Source of the DNA: an uncultured Paracoccaceae bacterium
GTDB taxonomy: Bacteria > Pseudomonadota > Alphaproteobacteria > Rhodobacterales > Rhodobacteraceae
Length of the DNA stretch: 64,000 bases
Direction of reading: 5' to 3'
NCBI GenBank assembly: GCA_947489705.1
Contig: CANLEQ010000006.1
Span: forward strand, 155,884-219,883
Shown: positions 1 to 8,631 of the stretch, in pieces
Numbering within the stretch: position 1 is the first letter of the stretch
How the letters are laid out: each line of letters starts with the position of its first letter
Position numbers and translations under genes: made by a program
Notes under the pieces: model-generated
Told to the model about the DNA's origin: nothing
The model's database searches: none
Seen by the model: the letters and a program-made list of their open reading frames with translations, nothing else

Positions 1-1
1 C

Positions 2-601
2 GGCAACTTCGTTATCATGCTCTTCATCGGGCTCTACGTGGCACTCGATCCCTATACCTATCGCAAGGGTCTTGTGTGCCTTCTCGCGCCGTCCGCGCGG
101 CGCGACGGGCAGGACGTTCTGCACAAGGCGGCCGAGACGTTGCGGAACTGGCTCGTGGCTCAGTTGATCGCGATGACGGTCGTGGGAACACTGACAGGCC
201 TCGGTCTGTGGCTGATCGGCGTGCCGCTGGCGCCGATCCTTGGCCTTATCGCCGCTCTGCTCGCCTTCATTCCCAATATCGGACCGATCATCGCCGCGGT
301 ACCGGCCATCCTGCTGGGATTGTCGGATGGCCCGACAACGGCCCTGCTGGTCGTCGCTGTCTATACGGGCGTCCAAGCCCTCGAGAGCTACGCGATCACG
401 CCCCTTATCCAGCAGGAACGCGTATCGCTTCCGCCTGCCCTGATCATATCGATGCAACTGCTTCTCGGCGTGCTCTTCGGTCTCATCGGCCTCGCGCTCG
501 CCACGCCGCTGGCGGCCTTGGGGCTGACGCTGGTCCGGGAAACATATGTCCGGCGCTACCTTGACGAGGAAAGCCCCGGCGGCGAAGCACGCTCGGACTG
601 A
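2..601 (+). CDS. AI-2E family transporter-like membrane protein (3' part)
   Basis: The reading frame is open to the left edge, so the N-terminal half lies outside the window; about 199 residues are visible. It has alternating hydrophobic segments typical of the AI-2E/PerM (UPF0118) family, including the conserved loop FIPNIGPIIAAVP (about residues 88-100) and a C-terminal stretch with QQERVSLPPALI before the last membrane helices. Family members are polytopic inner-membrane proteins; some export autoinducer-2, others are antiporters, so the substrate cannot be named. It ends about 155 bp before the pentose operon and is probably not part of it. The family call is firm, the function is not. 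Confidence 0.85.
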   Translation, partial: GNFVIMLFIGLYVALDPYTYRKGLVCLLAPSARRDGQDVLHKAAETLRNWLVAQLIAMTVVGTLTGLGLWLIGVPLAPILGLIAALLAFIPNIGPIIAAVPAILLGLSDGPTTALLVVAVYTGVQALESYAITPLIQQERVSLPPALIISMQLLLGVLFGLIGLALATPLAALGLTLVRETYVRRYLDEESPGGEARSD

Positions 602-661
602 ATTTCTGCCGGACGAAGGCGCGCATCTGATCGTTCCTTCAGGCCGATGACCCGATACCAG

Positions 662-695
662 TTGCAATAAATTGCGGAAATCATCGCAATTTGCA
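662..695. promoter_or_regulatory. Candidate operator cluster upstream of transketolase
   Basis: In the AT-rich gap before the transketolase gene there are overlapping inverted repeats built from TTGC/GCAA: GCAAT-AA-ATTGC (664-675), TTGCG-N8-CGCAA (672-689) and GCAATTTGCA (686-695). SorC-family regulators bind dyads next to the sugar operons they control, and a SorC gene is third in this operon, so this is a plausible binding site. The match is by eye only. Confidence 0.4.
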
Positions 696-755
696 TAAAT
701 ATTCCATCGATGCTCAGGTGTAGTCCTTACCTTTGGCGAAAGAGGGCGGCGCGTC

Positions 756-2747
756 ATGTCGGATCATCGAAACGATAAGGTCACCACGAAGCAGATGGCC
801 GACGCCATCCGGATCCTGTCGGTCGATGCGGTCGAAGCGGCACAGTCGGGGCATCCCGGCATGCCACTCGGCATGGCGGATATCGCGACGGTGCTGTTCT
901 CCGAGGTTCTGAAATATGATGCCGGCGACCCCGCCTGGCCCGATCGCGACCGGTTCGTGCTGTCGAACGGGCATGGATCGATGCTGCAATACAGCCTCCT
1001 GCATCTGACCGGTTATGCGGGAATGCCGCTCGACGACATCAAGAGGTTCCGTCAACTCGAATCCCGCGCGACCGGGCATCCGGAACGGGGCGAGCCGCCC
1101 GGCGTGGAGACGACGACCGGGCCGCTGGGACAGGGGCTTGCGACGGCGGTGGGGATGGCCCTGGCCGAGCGACTGCTTGCGGCACGTTGGGGGTCCGATC
1201 TGGTGGATCACCGGACCTACGTCTTCTGCGGCGATGGCTGCCTGATGGAGGGGGTCGCGCAGGAGGCGATCTCGCTCGCCGGGCATCTGGGCCTTTCGAA
1301 CCTGACGCTTGTCTTCGACGACAATTCAACCACCATCGATGGCGCGACCGCCCTTTCGACCAGCGAGCGGCATCTCGACCGCTTCCGGGCCGCGAATTGG
1401 GGCACGGTCGCGATAGACGGTCACGACGTCGATGAAATTCGGTCCGCCTTTGCGACGGCCCGCAGCAGCGACAGGCCCGTGGTCATCGCGGCGAAGACAC
1501 GGATCGGCCATGGCGCGCCGACCAAGGCCGGAAAGAGCGTGGTGCACGGTGCGCCGCTCGGCCCGGAGGAGGCCGCGGGGCTGCGCGAGGCGCTTGGCTG
1601 GGGCGCGGAACCGTTCCATGTCCCAGCGCAGATCGTGGATGCGTGGCGAGCCTGCGGCACAAGGGGCCGCACTGCGCGCCAGGACTGGGAAGGCCGGCTC
1701 GCCGGACATCCGAGAAAGGCCGCGTTCGAGGACGCCCAGTCGGGTATCCTGCCCGAAGAACTTGACGGCGCCATGCAGGCGAAGATCGCGGAACTGGTGG
1801 CCGATCCCAGGACCGAGCCCACGAGGGCATCGGGCCGGCGCGCGGCGGGGATCATCTTCGGCGTCATGCCCGAACGGCTGTTCGGGGGGTCGGGCGATCT
1901 CACCGGCAGCGTCCTTTCCCTTGCCGAGGGAATGACCACGACGGGCGAGGCCGGCTTTGCGGGTCAACACATGACCTATGGCATTCGCGAACATGCGATG
2001 GCCGCCGCGATGAACGGGATCGCGGCGCATGGCGGGCTCGTCCCCTATGGCGCGACCTACCTGACCTTCAGCGATTATTGCCGGCCCGCGATCCGGCTGG
2101 CGGCGATGATGAAGCTGAAGGTGATCTTCGTCTTCACCCACGATTCCATCGGCGTCGGAGAGGACGGGCCGACCCACCAGCCGATCGAGCAGGTCGCGGC
2201 ATTGCGCGCGATTCCGGGGCTTGCCGTCTATCGTCCCGCTGACGCCGTCGAAACGGCCGAATGCTGGCTCGACGCGGTGCGACGGAACGGGCCCTCGGCG
2301 CTGATCCTGTCGCGCCAGAAGACGCCGCAATCGCGGCGGGACCCTGCGCCGGACATGCCGGCGCGGCGCGGCGGATATGTCCTCGCCGAACCGGCGGGCG
2401 GCCGCGACGCGACGTTGCTTGCGACCGGGACCGAGGTGGCGCTGGCCATGGAGGTACGCGCGCTTCTGGAGGAGCGGGGCATCGCGCTTGCCGTCGTATC
2501 GATGCCGAGCTGGGAGCTTTTCGACGCGCTCGGGTCCGTGGCCCGCGATGCGGTGCTCGGTTCCGCGCCGCGGTTCTCGGTGGAGGCGGGATCGCGCATG
2601 GGCTGGTCCGACTACGTGGGCCGGAAGGAGCGCGCCTTCGGGCTCGACGATTTCGGTCTCTCGGCGCCGGGGCCGCAGGTCTACGAGGCGACGGGCTTGA
2701 CTGCTGAGCGTTTGGCAAGAGAAATATCGGCGCGTCTGGGCAGGTAA
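756..2747 (+). CDS. tkt: Transketolase
   Basis: Thiamine-diphosphate enzyme that moves two-carbon units between ketose and aldose phosphates in the pentose phosphate pathway. The 663-residue length is normal for a full transketolase. The N-terminal domain holds the ThDP motif GDGCLMEG (about 159-166) ending at DDNSTTIDG; the middle pyrimidine-binding domain holds GGSGDLTGS and the glutamate-containing YGIREHAMAAAMNG (about 407-420). The ATG follows a GAGGGCGG ribosome site. It is the first gene of a run with xylulokinase, a SorC regulator and a sugar ABC transporter, so it is probably a dedicated copy that processes xylulose 5-phosphate made by the kinase; a housekeeping copy may exist elsewhere. 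Confidence 0.95.
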   Translation: MSDHRNDKVTTKQMADAIRILSVDAVEAAQSGHPGMPLGMADIATVLFSEVLKYDAGDPAWPDRDRFVLSNGHGSMLQYSLLHLTGYAGMPLDDIKRFRQLESRATGHPERGEPPGVETTTGPLGQGLATAVGMALAERLLAARWGSDLVDHRTYVFCGDGCLMEGVAQEAISLAGHLGLSNLTLVFDDNSTTIDGATALSTSERHLDRFRAANWGTVAIDGHDVDEIRSAFATARSSDRPVVIAAKTRIGHGAPTKAGKSVVHGAPLGPEEAAGLREALGWGAEPFHVPAQIVDAWRACGTRGRTARQDWEGRLAGHPRKAAFEDAQSGILPEELDGAMQAKIAELVADPRTEPTRASGRRAAGIIFGVMPERLFGGSGDLTGSVLSLAEGMTTTGEAGFAGQHMTYGIREHAMAAAMNGIAAHGGLVPYGATYLTFSDYCRPAIRLAAMMKLKVIFVFTHDSIGVGEDGPTHQPIEQVAALRAIPGLAVYRPADAVETAECWLDAVRRNGPSALILSRQKTPQSRRDPAPDMPARRGGYVLAEPAGGRDATLLATGTEVALAMEVRALLEERGIALAVVSMPSWELFDALGSVARDAVLGSAPRFSVEAGSRMGWSDYVGRKERAFGLDDFGLSAPGPQVYEATGLTAERLAREISARLGR

Positions 2748-2807
2748 CGCCCCCGGGGCCCGCGGTCGCCAGCCGCCGGGTGCAGAGAGATCACGGGAGT
2801 TTCGGGC

Positions 2808-4265
2808 ATGTATCTCGGCGTCGATCTCGGCACATCGTCGATCAAGCTCGCGCTTTCCGACGGCATGGCCATGACCCATGCCACCGCGCGCGCGCCGATG
2901 GAAACCCTCTATCCCGCCCGCGGTCACGTGGAGCAACGCCCCGACGACTGGCTCGTGGCGTTCGAGGCGGCACTCGCCGAGTTGCAGGCCGCGCATCCCG
3001 ATGCCATGGGGACGGTCCGGGGGATCGGTCTTTCGGGGCACATGCACGCGCTGCTGCTGCTCGACGCATCGGGAAAGGCCGTGCGGCCCGCCTCGTTGTG
3101 GAACGATTTCCGGGCTTCGGCGGAGACCCGGGAACTGGCGCATAGCGGCCTCTCGGAGCGGATGGGCGTAATGCCGATGCCTGGCCTCACCGCGCCAAAA
3201 CTGCTGTGGACGCGGCGAAACGATCCCGCCGCGCTCGAGCATGCGAGGTGGCTCGCCTTTCCCAAGGATTACCTGCGCAAGCATCTGACCGGGCGGCTCG
3301 CGACCGATCCGACCGACGCCGCGGGAAGCTGGCTCTTCGATCAGGACGCATGGGATTGGGCGGATGATGCTTTCGCGGCATGCGGTGTGCCGGATCTCGG
3401 TCGCCCGGAAATCATCCCTTCCGGCAGCCCGGCCGGGTATCTCGACGCCGATCTGGCCCGCCGCTTCGGATTGCCGCCCGGGATCCCGGTCGCCGCCGGG
3501 GCAGGCGATGTGGCGGCGGGCGCGGCCGGGATCGGGGTCGTCACGGACGGAGACGCGATGATCTCGCTCGGGACCTCGGCCCAGGTCTTCGTTTGCCGCG
3601 CATCCTACGCCCCCCGCACGGAGCGGATGGTGCACAACCACGCTCACGTCGCGCCCGGCACATGGTACGACATGGCCGCGTTGCTGAACGGGACCAGCGC
3701 GCTGGAACGTGCGGCTGGATGGCTCGGCTACGGCGGGGTGTCAGAGATGATCGACGAGGTCGAGGCGCGGTATGCAGGGCCCGGGACCATTTTGGCCCTC
3801 CCGTACCTCTCGGGCGAGCGCACGCCGCATGACGATCCGTCGGCGCGCGGCGCCTTCGTCGGAATGTCGGCCAGCACCGCGCGATGGGAGCTTGCATTGT
3901 CGATGTTGGAGGCGGTCGCCTTTTCGCTCGCCGATGGCGTGGCAGCTTTGGACGGATTGCCCCGAACGGTCTCTATGGTGGGCGGTGGCACCCGGTCGCC
4001 ATTCTTCTGTCAGATCATCGCGGACGTGCTCGGAACGGCCCTCGTTCGGCCGCGAAACGCGGACGTGGGTCCTGCCCTCGGCGCCGCACGATTGGCGCGT
4101 GCCGCGGCCACGGGCGCGCGGGTCGCCGATTGCTGTCCCGCGCTACCGTCGGACAGGCGGTTCGATCCCGATCCCGCGCGCCACGAAGCTTATGCGCCCC
4201 GGCTGCAAGCGTTCCGACGACTCTATGCCGGATTGTCGCCTACCTTCGCAGAACTGGATCGCTGA
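2808..4265 (+). CDS. xylB: Xylulokinase (FGGY family)
   Basis: ATP-dependent sugar kinase, expected to phosphorylate D-xylulose to xylulose 5-phosphate. The 485-residue protein has both FGGY actin-like halves: the N-terminal phosphate loop GVDLGTSSIK (4-13), the substrate region GLSGHMHALLLLD and LWNDFRAS (about 76-106), and the C-terminal ATP motif VGGGTRSPFFCQI (about 390-402). These resemble XylB more than glycerol or ribulose kinases. ATG follows a GGGAG site. Placement directly after transketolase supports a pentulose substrate; a related pentulose or tetrulose cannot be excluded. Confidence 0.88.
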   Translation: MYLGVDLGTSSIKLALSDGMAMTHATARAPMETLYPARGHVEQRPDDWLVAFEAALAELQAAHPDAMGTVRGIGLSGHMHALLLLDASGKAVRPASLWNDFRASAETRELAHSGLSERMGVMPMPGLTAPKLLWTRRNDPAALEHARWLAFPKDYLRKHLTGRLATDPTDAAGSWLFDQDAWDWADDAFAACGVPDLGRPEIIPSGSPAGYLDADLARRFGLPPGIPVAAGAGDVAAGAAGIGVVTDGDAMISLGTSAQVFVCRASYAPRTERMVHNHAHVAPGTWYDMAALLNGTSALERAAGWLGYGGVSEMIDEVEARYAGPGTILALPYLSGERTPHDDPSARGAFVGMSASTARWELALSMLEAVAFSLADGVAALDGLPRTVSMVGGGTRSPFFCQIIADVLGTALVRPRNADVGPALGAARLARAAATGARVADCCPALPSDRRFDPDPARHEAYAPRLQAFRRLYAGLSPTFAELDR

Positions 4266-4269
4266 GCTC

Positions 4270-5226
4270 ATGCCCCGCCCCAACCGTGCCCTTGCCACGA
4301 TCATCAAGGCCGCGCGCATGCGCTACGAGGGGAACCTGTCGCAGGGCCAGATCGCGAAATCGCTCGGTGTTTCCGCCGCCACGGTAAGCCGCTATCTCGC
4401 CCAGGCGGTCGAACGCGGATTGATCGAGGTCCGGGTCGTCGAAAGCGCCTATCGCGATCTAAGGATCGAGCGGGAGCTTCAATCCGCGTTCGGGCTCGAG
4501 GAAGCGGTCGTGGTGCAGACCCAGGAGTCCTCGGATGCGACGCTGCGGGTGCTGGGAAGCGCCGCCGGACGGGCGATCGTCGCCCGTATCGCCGAGGGCG
4601 CGATGGTCGGGGTGTCGAACGGCGACAGCATGGCCGCCCTGACCGCCGAGATGCCGAGGATGGAAACGCTCGGCACCGACGTGGTGACGCTGATCGGCGG
4701 CGTCGGACAGGCCGAGGAGGCAAGCCACACCGCCGAGATTTGCCGGCAGTTCGCCCAGGCGACCGGAGGGCGCGCCCGGGTCATGCCCCTGCCCGCCCTG
4801 CTCGATTCCGAGGCAATGCTCGATGCGCTGCGCGGCTCCGAAGCGTTCCGCGTCCTCAACGACCTCTATGCGCGGCTCGATATCGCGGTGGTCGGGATCG
4901 GCTCGCTCTCGCCGGAATCCTCGACGGTGCGAGACGGGCTCTTCAGTGCCGCCCAGCTCGCGCAGATCGCGCGCGAGGGCGGGGTCGGAACGATCTGCGC
5001 CAGGTTCGTGAATGCGCAGGGCGAGGCCATTCCCGTTTTCGAGGATCGCACGATCTCGATCACGTTCGAGCAGCTTCGCAACGTGCCCGTGCGCGTCGGG
5101 ATCGCCCTCGGGACCGAGAAGATCCCTGCCCTGCGGGCCGCGCTGACGGGGCGTCTCGTCACGGCGCTTGCCACGGATACCGAAACGGCCCGGCTTCTGC
5201 TCTCGGAGGTCGCCGCCGACGCGTAG
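4270..5226 (+). CDS. SorC-family sugar-responsive transcriptional regulator
   Basis: A 318-residue DNA-binding regulator. The N-terminus (about 18-55) is a helix-turn-helix with SQGQIAKSLGVSAATVSRYL, and the rest is the SorC sugar-phosphate-binding domain fold (for example ISNGDSMAA-like VSNGDSMAAL and AVVGIGSLSPESST). The ATG lies 5 bp after the xylulokinase stop; the frame runs further upstream but there is no better start. Such proteins usually sense a phosphorylated sugar from the pathway they control, here likely xylulose 5-phosphate or a relative. Candidate dyads sit before the transketolase gene and before the next gene. Confidence 0.88.
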   Translation: MPRPNRALATIIKAARMRYEGNLSQGQIAKSLGVSAATVSRYLAQAVERGLIEVRVVESAYRDLRIERELQSAFGLEEAVVVQTQESSDATLRVLGSAAGRAIVARIAEGAMVGVSNGDSMAALTAEMPRMETLGTDVVTLIGGVGQAEEASHTAEICRQFAQATGGRARVMPLPALLDSEAMLDALRGSEAFRVLNDLYARLDIAVVGIGSLSPESSTVRDGLFSAAQLAQIAREGGVGTICARFVNAQGEAIPVFEDRTISITFEQLRNVPVRVGIALGTEKIPALRAALTGRLVTALATDTETARLLLSEVAADA

Positions 5227-5245
5227 CTGCAAATTCCTGCGCAAA

Positions 5246-5270
5246 CGGGAAAATCTTGCAATCATTCCCG
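5246..5270. promoter_or_regulatory. Candidate operator before the sugar-binding protein gene
   Basis: A perfect inverted repeat CGGGAA-N13-TTCCCG lies between the SorC gene and the binding-protein gene, with TTGCAAT inside the spacer and GCAAAC flanking on both sides. The 174-bp gap suggests a second promoter for the transporter genes. Confidence 0.4.
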
Positions 5271-5400
5271 GCAAACATAGGCTGATCGCACCGGCAGGAG
5301 GCGCGCCAAAGTCATCGAGGCACCCGCCCGCCCGATGCCGGCAGGAGGGGATGCAGGGTCTCGGGATCCTGTTGTGCCTGCATCGAAGGGAGGAAAATTC

Positions 5401-6426
5401 ATGAGAACCACCGTATTGATCGGAAGTGCCGCTCTGCTGCTGGGTCTGGCGCCGCTGGCTGGCGCGGCGCAGCAGCAGGACGTTTCTGCCTGCCTCATCA
5501 CCAAGACCGATACCAACCCGTTCTACGTCGCGATGAAAGAAGGCGCGATCCAGAAGGCCGAGGAACTGGGCGTCACGCTCAACACCTATGCCGGGCGGAT
5601 CGACGGAGACAGCGAAAGCCAGATCGCCGCGATCGAGACATGCATCGCCAACGGCGTCGACGGCATCCTTCTGGTTCCGTCCGATACGCGCGGGATCGTC
5701 TCTACGGTCAGGCAGGCGCAAGATGCCGGGATCATCGTGATCGCGCTCGACACGCCGCTCGACCCCATCGACGCCGCCGACGGGACATTCGCGACCGACA
5801 ATTTCGCCGCGGGACAGGCCATAGGCGAATGGACCAAAGCGCAGCTTGGCGACGATCTGGACGATGCACGGATCGGGCTCCTGAACGGGCTCGTCAGCCA
5901 GTCGAGCGTCGGCGTCCTGCGCAACCAGGGCTTTCTCGACGGTCTCGGGATCGACCTGGCCGATCCGGACGTCTGGGGCGACGAGGACGACCCGCGCATC
6001 TCGGGCAACGACGTGTCGCAAGGCAGCGAGGAAGGCGGGCGCACCGGGATGGAGAACCTGCTCCAGAAGGACCCGTCGATCAACGTGGTCTATGCCATCA
6101 ACGAACCGGCCGCGGCGGGCGCCTACGAAGCGCTGCGCTCGCTCGGACGGTCGGAGGACGTGATGGTCGTTGCCGTCGACGGCGGATGCCCCGGAATCGA
6201 GAACGTGAAGGACGGCGTGATCGACGCCACGGCACAGCAATATCCGCTACGCATGGCGTCGCAGGGGATCGAGGCGATCGCCGCGGCGGTAAGGGAGGAT
6301 GCGCCCATCGAGTCGACGGAGGGCAAGGATTTCTTTGATACCGGCGTGAACCTCGTCACCGGCTCGCCGGTCGACGGCGTCGAATCGATCACGCCCGAAG
6401 AAGCGAGCGAGATCTGCTGGGGCTGA
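5401..6426 (+). CDS. Sugar ABC transporter substrate-binding protein (FrcB-like)
   Basis: Periplasmic sugar receptor of the ribose/fructose (CUT2) class, 341 residues. A signal peptide (about 1-22, ending GAAQQQ) precedes a two-lobed binding domain with [14 protein letters not shown] (about 37-50), [14 protein letters not shown] and, near the C-terminus, [14 protein letters not shown], which resembles fructose-binding FrcB. The chosen ATG at the signal peptide is preceded by a strong AGGGAGGA site; upstream in-frame ATGs would spoil the signal. A GC-rich hairpin follows the gene. The linked kinase suggests a pentose or ketose, but the ligand is inferred only. Confidence 0.9.
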   Translation: MRTTVLIGSAALLLGLAPLAGAAQQQDVSACLITKTDTNPFYVAMKEGAIQKAEELGVTLNTYAGRIDGDSESQIAAIETCIANGVDGILLVPSDTRGIVSTVRQAQDAGIIVIALDTPLDPIDAADGTFATDNFAAGQAIGEWTKAQLGDDLDDARIGLLNGLVSQSSVGVLRNQGFLDGLGIDLADPDVWGDEDDPRISGNDVSQGSEEGGRTGMENLLQKDPSINVVYAINEPAAAGAYEALRSLGRSEDVMVVAVDGGCPGIENVKDGVIDATAQQYPLRMASQGIEAIAAAVREDAPIESTEGKDFFDTGVNLVTGSPVDGVESITPEEASEICWG

Positions 6427-6445
6427 CTGTCCGGGCGCGCGACTC

Positions 6446-6474
6446 CGGGCCGGGCGACGACTTCGCCCGGCCCG
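6446..6474 (+). terminator. Intercistronic hairpin after the binding-protein gene
   Basis: A perfect 11-bp stem (CGGGCCGGGCG paired with CGCCCGGCCCG) with a 7-base loop sits between the binding-protein stop and the permease start. It lacks a T-run, so it is more likely a transcript-stabilising or attenuating element that raises binding-protein output over the membrane genes than a full stop. Confidence 0.7.
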
Positions 6475-6494
6475 AACGAAGTGAGGGGGAAGTG

Positions 6495-7556
6495 ATGGCG
6501 GACGAGGCACCGCAAACCAAAACGTCGTCAACCGGCGCAGAGGGCTTTGCGCAATTCGCCCGGCGGCGGCGCGGCGCGTCGGAGCGGGCGATCTACTTCA
6601 TCCACACGCACCCGGCGATCATTCCGCTTGCCGTGCTCACCGCATCGATCGTCGTGTTCGGGCTGGTGCTGGGCGCGCGGTTCTTTTCGCCGTTCACGCT
6701 GACGCTCGTCATGCAGCAGGTGATGATCGTGGGCATCGTGGCGATTGCCCAGACCCTCGTGATCCTGACGGCGGGCATCGATCTGTCGGTGGGCGCGATC
6801 ATGGTGTGCTCGTCGGTGGTCATGGGGCAATGCACCTTCCGGTACGGATTGCCGCCGGAAATCTCGATCGTCATCGGCCTTGCCTTCGGGACCGCTTGCG
6901 GGCTCGTCTCGGGCATCCTCGTGGCGATCGTGAGATTGCCGCCCTTCATCGTCACCCTCGGCATGTGGCAGATCGTTCTCGCGGCGAATTTTCTCTATTC
7001 CCGCAACGAGACGATCCGCTCGCAGGATATCGCCGAACAAGCGCCGATACTCCAGTACTTCGGTCGCGACATCCAGATCGGCGGGGCGGTCTTCACCTAC
7101 GGCGTCATCGCCATGCTGATCCTCGCGGCCATTGTGCATTATCTGCTTACCCGCACCGCATGGGGCCGGCACGTCTATGCGGTGGGGGACGATCCGCGCG
7201 CGGCCGAACTCGCGGGCGTGCGGGCGCGGCATATCCTTTTGACGGTCTATGCCGGATCGGGGCTGATCTGCGGCTTCGCGGGCTGGGCGCTGATCGGGCG
7301 GCTCGGGTCGGTGTCACCCACGGCGGGCCAGTTGACGAATATCGAGACGATCACTGCCGTCGTGATCGGCGGAACGTCCCTGTTCGGCGGGCGCGGCAGC
7401 GTGATCGGCAGCCTTTTCGGCGCGCTGATCGTCGGCGTGTTCTCGATGGGCCTGCGCATGGCCGGCGCGGACCCGCAATGGACCTATCTGCTGATCGGAG
7501 TGCTCATCATCGTCGCCGTGGGCTTCGACCATCTGGTGCGGAGGGCCGCGGCATGA
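6495..7556 (+). CDS. Sugar ABC transporter permease (FrcC/RbsC-like)
   Basis: Inner-membrane permease of the CUT2 family, 353 residues. A hydrophilic N-terminus of about 45 residues is followed by eight or more hydrophobic segments. The family motif GIDLSVGAIMV is at about 93-103, and IGGTSLFGGRGSVIGS near the C-terminus. GTG at 6492 and ATG at 6495 are adjacent; the ATG is better spaced from AGGGGGA. It overlaps the ATPase gene by four bases (ATGA). It should form the homodimeric channel with the binding protein and ATPase around it. Confidence 0.9.
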   Translation: MADEAPQTKTSSTGAEGFAQFARRRRGASERAIYFIHTHPAIIPLAVLTASIVVFGLVLGARFFSPFTLTLVMQQVMIVGIVAIAQTLVILTAGIDLSVGAIMVCSSVVMGQCTFRYGLPPEISIVIGLAFGTACGLVSGILVAIVRLPPFIVTLGMWQIVLAANFLYSRNETIRSQDIAEQAPILQYFGRDIQIGGAVFTYGVIAMLILAAIVHYLLTRTAWGRHVYAVGDDPRAAELAGVRARHILLTVYAGSGLICGFAGWALIGRLGSVSPTAGQLTNIETITAVVIGGTSLFGGRGSVIGSLFGALIVGVFSMGLRMAGADPQWTYLLIGVLIIVAVGFDHLVRRAAA

Positions 7557-8323
7557 GTTCCGATCCGGTGATGACGGCCGAGGGCCTGCGCAAGAATTAC
7601 GGCCGCGTCGTCGCCATGGACGGCGTCGATTTCGATCTGCGGGCGGGCGAGGTGCTCGCCGTGATCGGCGACAACGGCGCGGGCAAGTCGACGCTGATCA
7701 AGGCGCTGTCGGGTGCCGTCATGCCCGACAGCGGCACCATAACCATGGACGGGCGCGAGGTGCGCATCGCGAATACCAAGGCCGCACGCGCCTTGGGGAT
7801 CGAGACGGTGTATCAGGATCTCGCCCTGTCGCCGTCCCTGTCGATCACGGAGAATATCTTCATGGGGCGGGAGCTGCGCAAGGGAGGCGTGATGGGCTCG
7901 GTCTTGCGCATGCTCGACCAGGAGAGAATGAACCGCGCGGCCTGGGACGAGCTGCGGGAACTGGGACTCATGACGATCCAGGACATCCGCCAGCCGGTCG
8001 AGACGCTCTCGGGAGGTCAGCGACAGGGGGTGGCGGTCGCCCGCGCGGCGGCGTTTGGCTCGAAGGTGATCATCCTCGACGAGCCCACCGCCGCACTCGG
8101 CGTCAAGGAATCGCGGCAGGTGCTGCAGATCATCCGCGACATTCGCGATCGCGGCATCTCGATCATCCTGATCAGCCATTCCATGCCGCACGTGTTCGAC
8201 GTTGCAGACCGGATCCACGTGCACAGGTTGGGCCGGCGTCTTTGCGTTCTCGATCCGGCCCAGTGCTCGCCGGCGGATGCCGTGGGCTACATGACCGGCG
8301 CCATCGAGTTCCAACCGGGCTGA
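7553..8323 (+). CDS. Sugar ABC transporter ATP-binding protein, single domain (FrcA-like)
   Basis: ATPase that powers the upstream permease. The 256 residues hold one nucleotide-binding domain: Walker A GDNGAGKST (about 39-47), signature LSGGQRQG (about 148-155), Walker B VIILDEPTAAL and the switch histidine in LISHSM. Most CUT2 ATPases (RbsA, XylG) are about 500 residues with two domains; the half-length form matches FrcA of rhizobia, so this is not a truncation. ATG overlaps the permease stop. Confidence 0.9.
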   Translation: MSSDPVMTAEGLRKNYGRVVAMDGVDFDLRAGEVLAVIGDNGAGKSTLIKALSGAVMPDSGTITMDGREVRIANTKAARALGIETVYQDLALSPSLSITENIFMGRELRKGGVMGSVLRMLDQERMNRAAWDELRELGLMTIQDIRQPVETLSGGQRQGVAVARAAAFGSKVIILDEPTAALGVKESRQVLQIIRDIRDRGISIILISHSMPHVFDVADRIHVHRLGRRLCVLDPAQCSPADAVGYMTGAIEFQPG

Positions 8324-8631
8324 ATTGCATTCGCGTCGAGGCGGGGGAGAGTGTGCTCGTGCACGAGATCGCCGTCCGAAGCCACAGCGCCGCCGATTCG
8401 GCCGGACTGCACATCGCCATACGAGAATGCGACCGCTCCCGGCGCCGCGTCGCGGAGCGAATGATTGCCCACGCTCATTGCCGTCTTTCCGGGCATTGGA
8501 AAGTGCCGAACCACCGATGCATCGGCCCATTGCGGGACCGGTAGGGGAAAGAAATTGACAGGTTTGCCGCAGCAGCCGCAAATCGGGACATCAGATTGAC
8601 GTAGGGTCAATCAAATCGGGGGAGAAAGGAA
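8324..8631. other. Intergenic region with promoter-like elements
   Basis: No convincing gene. Before the ScyD-like gene there is a TTGACA hexamer (8554-8559), the perfect inverted repeat GATTGAC-GTAGG-GTCAATC (8594-8612) and a GGGGAG ribosome site. These could be a promoter with an operator overlapping the early transcript. Confidence 0.45.

Noticed and set aside
1326..3647. A 773-codon open frame on the minus strand across transketolase and xylulokinase
   Set aside because: It is a GC-driven mirror of two well-recognised plus-strand genes, arginine-rich and without any domain.
7553..8323. Truncation of the sugar ABC ATPase (half the usual CUT2 length)
   Set aside because: The single domain is complete and matches the half-length FrcA form; no second-domain remnant follows.
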